The translations under genes and the position numbers were made by a program. Positions 16,515 through 23,483 of a stretch of 34,162 nucleotides of DNA are shown here, piece by piece. Source of the DNA: Bacillota bacterium (GTDB lineage Bacteria > Bacillota > Clostridia > Clostridiales > Clostridiaceae); NCBI GenBank assembly GCA_021781655.1, contig JAJXWJ010000035.1:1-34162 (forward strand). The letters run 5' to 3'. The notes under the pieces were generated by a model. It saw only the letters and a program-made list of their open reading frames with translations, was not told the DNA's origin and did no database searches. Within the stretch, counting starts at the first letter, position 1; each line of letters begins with the position of its first letter.

Positions 16515-18902
16515 TTAGTGTAAGCAATAAATTTTTGAAGCTATAGCCGTCATATCGTCTTTTGCCTTTCCTCCACTCAATTTTATAGCTTCTTCTACTA
16601 ATCCATCTGCTATTTCTTTCGAATTTTTAACATCACAATTTTCTAGATAATCAACAATCCAATTTAGTTTACCTGCATTTTCTTTATCATAATCTACAAT
16701 ACCATCACTAAGCATTAATATTATATCTCCATTTTGAATTTTCTTGTCCTTTATATCTATATCTGCTTTATCCATTACCCCTATTGGCAAAGTTTTAGCA
16801 TTTACTATTTCAACTTTATTTTTCCTTTTAATAAAAGATGCAACTGCTCCCACTTTCATAAATTGAGCTTTTCCATTATATAAATCTATACTGCATAAAT
16901 CTACTGTAGAAAATTTTTCATCTTCTGCAAACTTAAAAGTCATTATAGAATTCACACAATTAATTGCTGTTATTTTACTTAAACCTGATGCAGTAAATTT
17001 TTCAATGAGTTCAATTGCTGCCTTACTTTCATGTTGCGCCTCAGAGCCTGTACCCATTCCATCACTAATAATAACAACATAACTACCATCCTTTACTTTT
17101 CCAAAACTATAATTATCACCATTTTCTTGCTCTCCAAATTTACTCTTTCTACTAACAAAAGATTCTACATAATATTTAGGTGTTTCCTCAAAGGTTATAT
17201 CGCATATATTTGTATTTGGATCAATTTTGCAACCTTCATTAGATATGCTCATATATCTTTCAGTGACTTCATTAATAATAGGAAGTATCTTTTTAATACA
17301 AAGTTGATCTCCACTGCAAGCATTCATAGAAATATTTATAATAAGCCTATCATTTTTATCATTTGTACACATTATATCTAAAACATTTATTTCTAATCTA
17401 TTAAATGCATTAATAATACTTTTTTCAGTACTATTGTTAAAATTAAAATTGCTACTAAATTCTTTTTGAATTTCTTTTATTGAGGCTCCCATATTATCAA
17501 TTTGATTTGCAAGCACTCCTCTTCCTTCACTGAGTCTAATTCTCCACATTTCATTTATTATATAATTATTTACTATCTCCTCGGCATTTTTAATAAGAGC
17601 AGATCTTTTTATACATTTCCTTTCTATTTCTTCTGGGATTATGTTATTTCCATCCTGATAATTTGAAATTAATTCTTCAAACGAAGCATAGGTATAGTAC
17701 AATTCACGTTTCCAGCATATTGTTTTCATGTTGCAGTTATTGCAAACCCTATCAGCTAAGTTTTCGATTAAAGCACTACTTTTACTTTTTAAAGCAAGCT
17801 TCTCATTATCAGATAAATTAGTTAAAATATCAGACATACTATACAATACATCTGAAAAGCTTTCTAATCGTTTTACTAGAAGTCCTTTTATTTTTCTAAT
17901 ATATTCTTCCGTTATAATATGTTGCTTACTTTCAAAATTCAATTCTAATTCAATCTTATTTAAAAGGTCTGTTGGAATGATAAAAAACAATACACAGCTT
18001 ATAAGTTCTTCATATAAATTAAAAGTTTGCACTCCTTTTTCATAAAATATAAAAATTAAAAATATTATAGTAGCTGCTATACCACTAATCCATTTTGTAG
18101 AACTTTTAAATATACCGCTAACAAATCCACAAACTCCAAAAATGCTAGTATATGCATACATGCTTTCTGTGGACATACCTATTATTATACCCGCTGCTAT
18201 ACCACTTGCAGCTCCAACTGCAGTGCCTCCTACATATCCTATTAATATTACACTTAAAAGAGCAATTATATTTCTAATACTAATACCAAATAAAATTAAA
18301 CCTCTAAAACCTGCAATTACTAATGCTAAGGTTATTGCCATACTAATTATTTCTTCGCTATTAAATAGGTGTCTTGTATTTATACTATTATAGCAACATA
18401 AAGAGTAGTCTATAACATAGTATGCTGGAATTATGCAAAGCAATTGTATAATTGCTGAAATTGATGATACCATCAAACTTAAGCTTTCTGAAAACGTTTT
18501 AAATAGAGTCAATTCTAAAAATACTATAGTTAGATAAATTATAGTTTGCTTCTTATATGAAATTTTATTTATAAAAAAGCTAAGAAAGGTTATGTTTAAT
18601 ACTATTATAATGTAAATATAAAAACTTTTCATTTCACTGCATAAGCTAAGGTACCCTAAGATTGATCCTATTGTAATTATGAGTTTTTCAACAATTTCTT
18701 TTTTGTATATTATAGCCATAAAAAAAGCAATTCCAAAGGGTGCAGTTCCATTTAGCATTAAAACTCTACTAGTAAACACAGCACATATAAAACAAAGTAT
18801 CAACCTAGCATCAATAATGCTAAATACATATCTTTTATTTTCAATATCCTTCGCATTTTTTTTTGCTCCTTGATGGGTATAAACTTCTGAATTATATTGC
18901 AT
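16515..18902 (-). CDS. spoIIE: Stage II sporulation protein E, PP2C-type serine phosphatase
   Basis: A membrane phosphatase that dephosphorylates SpoIIAA in the forespore, releasing SigmaF, and also helps polar septation by binding FtsZ. 795 residues from the ATG at 18902 (GGGGG at 8 bases); a GTG five codons earlier overlaps that ribosome site. Residues about 30-325 hold many hydrophobic segments (about ten). A central region of about 330-575 contains a Cys cluster CNNCNMKTIC. The C-terminal PP2C domain starts near 585, with metal-binding signatures SDGMGTG (about 607-613), LSDGIVDYD (about 728) and DDMTAI (about 785). Family length in Bacillus is about 830. The upstream promoter has a 0A-like box. 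Confidence 0.96.
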   Translation of the reverse strand: MQYNSEVYTHQGAKKNAKDIENKRYVFSIIDARLILCFICAVFTSRVLMLNGTAPFGIAFFMAIIYKKEIVEKLIITIGSILGYLSLCSEMKSFYIYIIIVLNITFLSFFINKISYKKQTIIYLTIVFLELTLFKTFSESLSLMVSSISAIIQLLCIIPAYYVIDYSLCCYNSINTRHLFNSEEIISMAITLALVIAGFRGLILFGISIRNIIALLSVILIGYVGGTAVGAASGIAAGIIIGMSTESMYAYTSIFGVCGFVSGIFKSSTKWISGIAATIIFLIFIFYEKGVQTFNLYEELISCVLFFIIPTDLLNKIELELNFESKQHIITEEYIRKIKGLLVKRLESFSDVLYSMSDILTNLSDNEKLALKSKSSALIENLADRVCNNCNMKTICWKRELYYTYASFEELISNYQDGNNIIPEEIERKCIKRSALIKNAEEIVNNYIINEMWRIRLSEGRGVLANQIDNMGASIKEIQKEFSSNFNFNNSTEKSIINAFNRLEINVLDIMCTNDKNDRLIINISMNACSGDQLCIKKILPIINEVTERYMSISNEGCKIDPNTNICDITFEETPKYYVESFVSRKSKFGEQENGDNYSFGKVKDGSYVVIISDGMGTGSEAQHESKAAIELIEKFTASGLSKITAINCVNSIMTFKFAEDEKFSTVDLCSIDLYNGKAQFMKVGAVASFIKRKNKVEIVNAKTLPIGVMDKADIDIKDKKIQNGDIILMLSDGIVDYDKENAGKLNWIVDYLENCDVKNSKEIADGLVEEAIKLSGGKAKDDMTAIASKIYCLH

Positions 18903-18934
18903 AAAAACAACCCCCACATTAATAAATTATTTTT

Positions 18935-18967
18935 ATTATACCAATTCATATTCGAATTATTTGTCGG
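18935..18967 (-). promoter_or_regulatory. spoIIE promoter with overlapping Spo0A-like box
   Basis: A good -10 TATAAT (18935-18940 on the minus strand) lacks a consensus -35 at the right distance. Instead TTTGTCGG (plus strand, 18960-18967) lies over the -35 position; it matches the first seven bases of the Spo0A box TTTGTCRAA. In Bacillus subtilis spoIIE is activated by Spo0A with SigmaA, so this layout fits, but it is inference. Confidence 0.55.
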
Positions 18968-19063
18968 TTGTTGATTTATACCAATATTTTTTTAATGACA
19001 TTTTAATTTTGTTTTTTATAATTTCTTCTAATAAAATATAAATACCCCTAAAATTTTATTTCT

Positions 19064-19095
19064 AAAAAAATGAAAGCTCATACAAATGTATGAGC
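19064..19095 (-). terminator. Terminator of the tRNA cluster
   Basis: GCTCATACA/TGTATGAGC (19076-19084 and 19087-19095) followed on the minus strand by TTTCATTTTTTT, starting 3 bases after the tRNA-Met CCA end. Confidence 0.88.
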
Positions 19096-19097
19096 CT

Positions 19098-19174
19098 TGG
19101 TAGCGGAAATAGGACTTGAACCTACGACACTTCGGGTATGAACCGAATGCTCTAGCCAGCTGAGCTATTCCGCC
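19098..19174 (-). tRNA. Elongator tRNA-Met (anticodon CAT)
   Basis: A 77-nt cloverleaf with encoded CCA: acceptor GGCGGAA, anticodon loop TTCATAC and T arm GGTTCAAGTCC. It resembles the standard firmicute elongator tRNA-Met. Last gene of the Leu-Leu-fMet-Met cluster. Confidence 0.94.
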
Positions 19175-19179
19175 AAATT

Positions 19180-19255
<76 letters not shown>

Positions 19256-19263
19256 ATATTATG

Positions 19264-19353
19264 TGGTGCCGAAGACCGGAATCGAACCGGTACGGTGGTT
19301 TAAGCACCGCAGGATTTTAAGTCCTGTGCGTCTGCCAGTTCCGCCACTTCGGC
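19264..19353 (-). tRNA. tRNA-Leu (anticodon TAA), copy nearer tRNA-fMet
   Basis: A 90-nt class II tRNA with long variable arm and CCA: acceptor GCCGAAG, anticodon loop ACTTAAAAT and T arm GGTTCGATTCC. Its sequence is identical to the copy at 19506-19595. Confidence 0.96.
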
Positions 19354-19377
19354 ATTTGTTCAGTGAGAACAATAATT

Positions 19378-19406
19378 ATTATAATACAAACCGTGTTACT
19401 TGTCAA
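19378..19406 (-). promoter_or_regulatory. Promoter of the Leu-fMet-Met tRNA unit
   Basis: TTGACA (19401-19406), 17 bases, TATAAT (19378-19383) on the minus strand: a perfect match. An A/T-rich near-palindrome (19418-19442) lies just upstream. Confidence 0.9.
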
Positions 19407-19505
19407 CATTTATTTTTAAATTTTATTTTAAAAATAAAATTTGATATTATAATTTTATTGTTTTGAATGAAATAGCTCCAAACCTTATAGCATAAGCTTT
19501 ATGGA

Positions 19506-19595
19506 TGGTGCCGAAGACCGGAATCGAACCGGTACGGTGGTTTAAGCACCGCAGGATTTTAAGTCCTGTGCGTCTGCCAGTTCCGCCACTTCGGC
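19506..19595 (-). tRNA. tRNA-Leu (anticodon TAA), upstream duplicate
   Basis: 90 nt, with base-for-base identity to 19264-19353. It has its own promoter. No clear terminator follows in the 150-base spacer, so it may read into the second copy. Confidence 0.96.
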
Positions 19596-19619
19596 AATTC
19601 ATTCACTGCAACATAAAAT

Positions 19620-19648
19620 ATTGTAATATATTATGCCGCCTTTGTCAA
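19620..19648 (-). promoter_or_regulatory. Promoter of the upstream tRNA-Leu
   Basis: TTGACA (19643-19648), 17 bases, TACAAT (19620-19625) on the minus strand, preceded directly by a 25-bp direct repeat. Confidence 0.85.
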
Positions 19649-19698
19649 CAATAATTTTCATTTTGATTTTAACACAATAATTTTCATTTTGATTTTAA
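19648..19698. repeat. Two tandem 25-bp direct repeats upstream of tRNA-Leu
   Basis: ACAATAATTTTCATTTTGAT plus TTTAA occurs at 19648-19672 and again at 19674-19698, separated by one base (26-bp period). It starts at the -35 edge and extends upstream between the promoter and the yabR terminator. Confidence 0.85.
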
Positions 19699-19721
19699 AA
19701 ATAATAGAGGCTTAATGCCTC
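19690..19721 (-). terminator. Terminator of the yabR unit
   Basis: GAGGC/GCCTC (19707-19711 and 19717-19721) with a 5-base loop, just after the yabR stop, followed on the minus strand by TATTATTTTTAAAA. The stem is short, so strength is moderate. Confidence 0.55.
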
Positions 19722-19723
19722 CA

Positions 19724-20137
19724 TTAATTTGAATTCTTTCTATATCCACCACGACCTTTTGCTTCTTGGTGTCTTTTCAAATCTTGAAATCTTTCTTCGC
19801 TATCTTTTAAAAATTTAGAAATTCTATCTTCGAAATCTGCTCCTCCTTGCTTGGGCTTACTGTTCTTTCCCCAATCTATATCTACTGGTTTGCTAGACTT
19901 CTTTGGTACAGATGCTTGTTTGATTGATAAGCTTATTTTACCATTATCATCAACCGATAACACCTTAACCTTAACCTTGTCTTGTTCTTTTAAAAAATCT
20001 TTTATGTCTTTAACGAAACTATCTGCGACCTCTGATATGTGCACAAGTCCTGTTTTACCTTCCACGTCAACAAACGCACCAAAGTTTGTAATGTTAATTA
20101 TTGTACCTTCTAGAATTGTTCCTGCCTTTAAGGTCAT
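19724..20137 (-). CDS. yabR: S1 RNA-binding domain protein, YabR-like
   Basis: 137 residues. An S1 domain covers about 1-75 (GTILEGTIINITNFGAFVD, GLVHISEV, VKVKVLSVDDNGKISLSIK). A basic, low-complexity C-terminal tail with Lys, Arg and Gly follows. It should bind RNA or ribosomes; the exact role of YabR is not established. It sits 49 bases after divIC, as in Bacillus (divIC-yabR-spoIIE). The ATG has AAGGAGGAG upstream. YugI/GSP13-type S1 proteins look similar, and the synteny favours YabR. Confidence 0.88.
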   Translation of the reverse strand: MTLKAGTILEGTIINITNFGAFVDVEGKTGLVHISEVADSFVKDIKDFLKEQDKVKVKVLSVDDNGKISLSIKQASVPKKSSKPVDIDWGKNSKPKQGGADFEDRISKFLKDSEERFQDLKRHQEAKGRGGYRKNSN

Positions 20138-20186
20138 ATTAAAAAGACTCCTCCTTGATTCAATGATATTTTAAATATATAATAAT

Positions 20187-20468
20187 TTACTTATTATTAC
20201 TGCTATTATTTATTACAGGAACTTCACCTGCTTTTACAAGGCCTAATTTTTCTCTTATGAGTTCCTCACTATATTCATCAGTTTGTGACATCTTCACTTT
20301 ATCCTGTAATTTCTGGTTTTCCTTACTAAGTTGTTGATTTTCCTTATTAACAGAATCAGTTTGTGATTGAATTTTTTCCATCTTCATTTGCTGACTATAA
20401 ACTATGTAACAAATATTTACTATGAAAAATATTAAGATTACCTTCTTCCACAAAGATCCTTTTTTCAT
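20187..20468 (-). CDS. divIC: Septum formation initiator, DivIC/FtsB family
   Basis: A 93-residue bitopic membrane protein of the divisome, which with FtsL and DivIB links the septum to wall synthesis. Short basic cytoplasmic N-terminus (MKKGSLWKK), one membrane segment at about 10-25, then an extracytoplasmic coiled coil (about 28-62, rich in Gln, Lys and Glu) and the conserved tail EELIREKLGLVKAGEVPV. Length and order fit the family. It follows yabQ after a 124-base gap with its own likely promoter. Confidence 0.92.
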   Translation of the reverse strand: MKKGSLWKKVILIFFIVNICYIVYSQQMKMEKIQSQTDSVNKENQQLSKENQKLQDKVKMSQTDEYSEELIREKLGLVKAGEVPVINNSSNNK

Positions 20469-20516
20469 AATTAGGCTTCCTTTCTAAGTAAAACTCACAT
20501 ACTTCCATTCTATTAT

Positions 20517-20545
20517 ATTTTAAAATCATTTTGCATTTTATTCAA
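20517..20545 (-). promoter_or_regulatory. Probable promoter of divIC-yabR
   Basis: TTGAAT (20540-20545), 17 bases, TAAAAT (20517-20522) on the minus strand. A second TATAAT-like sequence overlaps a few bases downstream. It would allow vegetative expression independent of the sporulation-type promoter before yabP. Confidence 0.5.
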
Positions 20546-20592
20546 GTTTTATTTTTATTTTAATCAAATTAATTTACAAAAATAAAATAATG

Positions 20593-20982
20593 TTATTTTT
20601 TTAAAAATATAAATTTTAAAATCCTTAATGGAAAAATACATAAATTAAAAGAAACCCTTAAAAACTTTAAAATATTTGATATTGAGAATTTGTAAAACTT
20701 TATAAGCCTTTCACTAATTAGTTTAAAGTACATAAATGCACCAGTAAACACAAATATGAACACATACAAATTTACTATAGCCTGGATTTTATAAAGCATA
20801 AATATAAAAATACAAATTGCGGCTAATATCCAAAATAATATATCCTCAATAAATCCAATAATTTTTATTTTAGGGCCTTCCCCTCTGATTACCCTATAAA
20901 TATCGAAAAATACACCGGTAAATATTCCTGCTAAAATACTATTAACAAGTAAATTAAGCTGAAAAGAATTAGATAATATCAT
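20593..20982 (-). CDS. yabQ: Spore cortex biosynthesis protein YabQ
   Basis: A 129-residue integral membrane protein with about four hydrophobic segments (roughly 8-27, 40-62, 66-86 and 105-125). The N-terminal part with GIFTGVFFDIYRVIRG and a following FIEDILFW is typical of YabQ. In Bacillus it sits in the outer membrane of the forespore and is needed for cortex formation. It starts 3 bases after yabP and has only a weak ribosome site, suggesting coupling to yabP. Confidence 0.88.
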   Translation of the reverse strand: MILSNSFQLNLLVNSILAGIFTGVFFDIYRVIRGEGPKIKIIGFIEDILFWILAAICIFIFMLYKIQAIVNLYVFIFVFTGAFMYFKLISERLIKFYKFSISNILKFLRVSFNLCIFPLRILKFIFLKK

Positions 20983-20985
20983 ACT

Positions 20986-21267
20986 TTACCTAAAAAGTTT
21001 TGACAAGATACTTTCTTTATTTTTGGAACTTTCACTGCCATAATATATTAATGAATTAATTTTACCGGTTATAACCATTTCACCATTTTGAACATCCAAT
21101 TTATTCATCTTTAGTTCATTACCTTTAACAGTTAGATTACCTAAATTAGTATTTAAAACTATATTTTCATCATTAAAACTTACTACTTCTTCAACACCAG
21201 TAATAGCTATCTTTTTTCTATTTTCAATTACTAAGTCGCTCTTTTTTTCTGCTTTGTTTAGCTCCAT
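20986..21267 (-). CDS. yabP: Sporulation protein YabP
   Basis: 93 residues without membrane segments. The central part (about 17-80) has the YabP/YqfC-type beta-rich pattern: R..I.ITGVEEVVSFND, LNTNLGNLTVKGNELKMNKLD, cited in parts, and GEMVITGKINSLIYY. Required for spore formation at the cortex/coat stage in Bacillus; its biochemical role is unknown. The ATG has ATGGAGG upstream, and a SigmaE-like promoter lies at 21299-21327. Confidence 0.92.
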   Translation of the reverse strand: MELNKAEKKSDLVIENRKKIAITGVEEVVSFNDENIVLNTNLGNLTVKGNELKMNKLDVQNGEMVITGKINSLIYYGSESSKNKESILSKLFR

Positions 21268-21298
21268 ATATTTACCTCCATCCTACTTTATCTTTTAA

Positions 21299-21327
21299 AA
21301 TATATGTAGAATGAAGCTCTCATATTC
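21299..21327 (-). promoter_or_regulatory. SigmaE-like promoter of yabP-yabQ
   Basis: On the minus strand: GAATATG (21321-21327), 14 bases, CATATATT (21299-21306). Compared with the Bacillus SigmaE pattern KMATATT - 13 to 15 bases - CATACAnT, one mismatch in each element. The start of transcription would lie about 25 bases before the yabP ATG. The -35 overlaps the region just after the rqcP stop. Confidence 0.55.
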
Positions 21328-21328
21328 T

Positions 21329-21589
21329 TTATTCTGTATCTTCTTCTCCAGAAATTATATTATACATCTCTTTAGCTGCATCTTTTAATACATGTTCTTT
21401 AATGTTCACAATCCTTGCTTTAAGAACCTTTTCTGAATACCTTATTTCTATAATATCATTTTCTTTTACTTCCGTACTTGGTTTTGCTACTTTATCATTA
21501 ATGCTCACTCTTCCATTTTCACAAGCTTCTTTTGCTACTGTTCTTCTTTTTATTATTCTTGATACCTTTAAATATTTATCTAATCTCAT
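21329..21589 (-). CDS. rqcP: S4-domain RNA-binding protein RqcP (YabO)
   Basis: 86 residues from the ATG at 21589, which has GGAGGG at 8 bases. The frame is open further upstream, but that part is the hup terminator. An S4 domain begins at residue 1 (MRLDKYLKVSRIIKRRTVAKEAC, cited in parts) and continues GRVSINDKVAKPSTEVKENDIIEI. In Bacillus this protein works with RqcH at the stalled 50S subunit in C-terminal alanine tailing of nascent chains. The RqcH partner is not in this window. It lies between hup and yabP, as in Bacillus. Confidence 0.93.
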   Translation of the reverse strand: MRLDKYLKVSRIIKRRTVAKEACENGRVSINDKVAKPSTEVKENDIIEIRYSEKVLKARIVNIKEHVLKDAAKEMYNIISGEEDTE

Positions 21590-21609
21590 GAATTTAACCC
21601 TCCAAAATG

Positions 21610-21637
21610 AAAAAGCCTGGTTTAATCCAGGCTTTTT
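21610..21637 (-). terminator. Terminator after hup
   Basis: AAAAAGCCTGG/CCAGGCTTTTT (21610-21620 and 21627-21637) with a 6-base loop lies 14 bases after the hup stop. It is symmetrical with T runs on both strands. rqcP starts 20 bases later, so its expression would need read-through or an unseen promoter. Confidence 0.88.
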
Positions 21638-21650
21638 CATAAAAACTATG

Positions 21651-21926
21651 TTATTTATTTACTCTGTCTTTAAATTCTTTTCCTGCTTTAAATACTGGAG
21701 CTACTGAAGCAGGTATAGTTATTTCTTCTTTTGATCTAGGATTTCTACCCTTTCTTTCAGCTCTTTCTCTAGTTTCAAAAGTTCCAAAGCCAACTAATTG
21801 AACTTTTTCACCTTTTTCTAGTGCTTCTTCAATACTTTCTACTACTGCCTTTAATGCAACTTCTGCATCTTTCTTTGTTAAACTACTTTTTTCAGCTATA
21901 CTTGCTATTAATTCAGATTTATTCAC
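21651..21926 (-). CDS. hup: DNA-binding protein HU
   Basis: A nucleoid protein that bends DNA without sequence preference. 91 residues from a GTG start at 21926, with AAGGAGG 8 bases before it. An ATG 12 codons earlier has no ribosome site. Contains [18 protein letters not shown], the hallmark DNA-binding arm, at about residues 46-63, and ends [13 protein letters not shown]. Normal family length is 90. The order mazG-hup-rqcP is as in other clostridia. Confidence 0.96.
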   Translation of the reverse strand: MNKSELIASIAEKSSLTKKDAEVALKAVVESIEEALEKGEKVQLVGFGTFETRERAERKGRNPRSKEEITIPASVAPVFKAGKEFKDRVNK

Positions 21927-22025
21927 TTTTGTTACCTCCTTAATATTATGAATATACTTCAACTCATAAGCATATTCTTCATAAATCGTAAAAATCCTTC
22001 TTTTTGAAGTATTTTTATTATTTTT

Positions 22026-23480
22026 TTATAAACTTATACTACTTTTTGCTTTATTCCAAAGCTCATTCATTTCTTCAATGCTCATTTCCTCTAAATCTTG
22101 ATTTTTTTCTTGAGCACTGATTTCAATAAACTCAAAACGTTTTATAAATTTATCTATAGTATAATTTAATGCATTTTCAGGGTCAATGTCAAGAAATCTC
22201 GCAATATTTACTACACTAAATATTAAATCACCAATTTCTTCTAATATTCTTTCCTTATTATCAGTTTTATATACTTCCTTTACTTCTTTTATTTCTTCTA
22301 TAAGCTTCTCCATTGGCCCTTCAACATCTTTCCAATCAAAACCAATATTTGCTGCTTTTTTTTGTACCTTTTCTGCCCTAATTAATGCTGGCAAAGTTTT
22401 AGCAACATGCTTTAAGTTATCTGTATAACTATTTAACCCTTGTTCTTTATATTTTATTTTATCCCAATTATTAATTACTTCTTCTGAATTTTTAGCTACT
22501 ACTTCACCAAATACATGTGGATGCCTATTAATCATTTTATTACATATTCCTATTATGACATCGTTAATATTAAAATAACCCTCTTCACGTCCAATTTGAG
22601 CATGAAAAACTACTTGAAGCAATACATCTCCAAGTTCTTCAATCAGAAGGTCTTCATCTTCGTTTTCAATAGCCTCAATAACTTCATAGCTTTCCTCAAT
22701 AAGGCATCTTTTTAAAGAATCATGATTTTGTTCTCTGTCCCATGGACATCCATCTTTGCTTCTTAAAACCTCTATAATGTCAATTAAATCGTTAAAGTCC
22801 TTTGTATTGTTGATGTCCTTCGGAATGAATATAGACGTAAGATAATCGATATCCTCCTGCCTATCAAGCTCATATAATGGTATTCTTTTAATTTTTTCTT
22901 CATTTTTCACTCCAGCAGCTCTAACAAAATATATTTCTGTATCAGCTTTATAATACTCTAACAAAAATAACTTAACCTCTGATGCGATAAATTTATTGTA
23001 TACTTGTGTAATAATCGTTCCTATTCTTTTATCAAATATCTGATTTTTCATGTCAAAAGCGTCAATAATCTTTATACCTTCTACTGGATCTATTTTTAGT
23101 GCTTCCATAACTGCATCAATAAAGCTAACTGCTGGGAGAACTTCAACTTCAATATTTTTATCCTTTGAAAGCTTCAAAATATTGGAAACCGATTTTTCCG
23201 CAACTAAAGGGTGTCCAGGAACAACATATACTACATCACCAAAAGTTTTATGTTTTTCAATAATATCTTCTGCTATATTTTTATAAACTTCATCAAAATT
23301 TTCATTACTCTCATATTGATTGTCATATGTTTCAAATTGAATTCCTTTGTCAATTAAAAACTTCACCGTTGGATGCTTTTTTGTTCTAAGAAAAATATTT
23401 TTACTGCCCTCCAGTAAATTTAAAGTTCCAAGGGTTATTGATTCAATAGAACCTGGACCTAAACCAACCACCTTAATCAT
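22026..23480 (-). CDS. mazG: MazG-family protein with N-terminal tetrapyrrole-methylase-like domain
   Basis: A 484-residue two-domain protein (YabN type). Residues 1 to about 215 form a SAM-dependent methylase-like domain (VKVVGLGPGSIESITLGT near the start and VPGHPLVAEKSV). Residues about 230-484 form a MazG NTP pyrophosphohydrolase with two repeats: LRSKDGCPWDREQNHDSLK, then EESYEVIEAIENEDEDLLIEELGD, cited in parts, and later EEIKEVKE...EEIGDLIFSVVNIAR, whose Glu and Asp residues bind Mg. The MazG part should hydrolyse NTPs or damaged nucleotides; the role of the methylase part is unknown. It starts 3 bases after the flippase gene, with AAGGAG inside the end of that gene. Confidence 0.94.
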   Translation of the reverse strand: MIKVVGLGPGSIESITLGTLNLLEGSKNIFLRTKKHPTVKFLIDKGIQFETYDNQYESNENFDEVYKNIAEDIIEKHKTFGDVVYVVPGHPLVAEKSVSNILKLSKDKNIEVEVLPAVSFIDAVMEALKIDPVEGIKIIDAFDMKNQIFDKRIGTIITQVYNKFIASEVKLFLLEYYKADTEIYFVRAAGVKNEEKIKRIPLYELDRQEDIDYLTSIFIPKDINNTKDFNDLIDIIEVLRSKDGCPWDREQNHDSLKRCLIEESYEVIEAIENEDEDLLIEELGDVLLQVVFHAQIGREEGYFNINDVIIGICNKMINRHPHVFGEVVAKNSEEVINNWDKIKYKEQGLNSYTDNLKHVAKTLPALIRAEKVQKKAANIGFDWKDVEGPMEKLIEEIKEVKEVYKTDNKERILEEIGDLIFSVVNIARFLDIDPENALNYTIDKFIKRFEFIEISAQEKNQDLEEMSIEEMNELWNKAKSSISL

Positions 23481-23483
23481 AAA

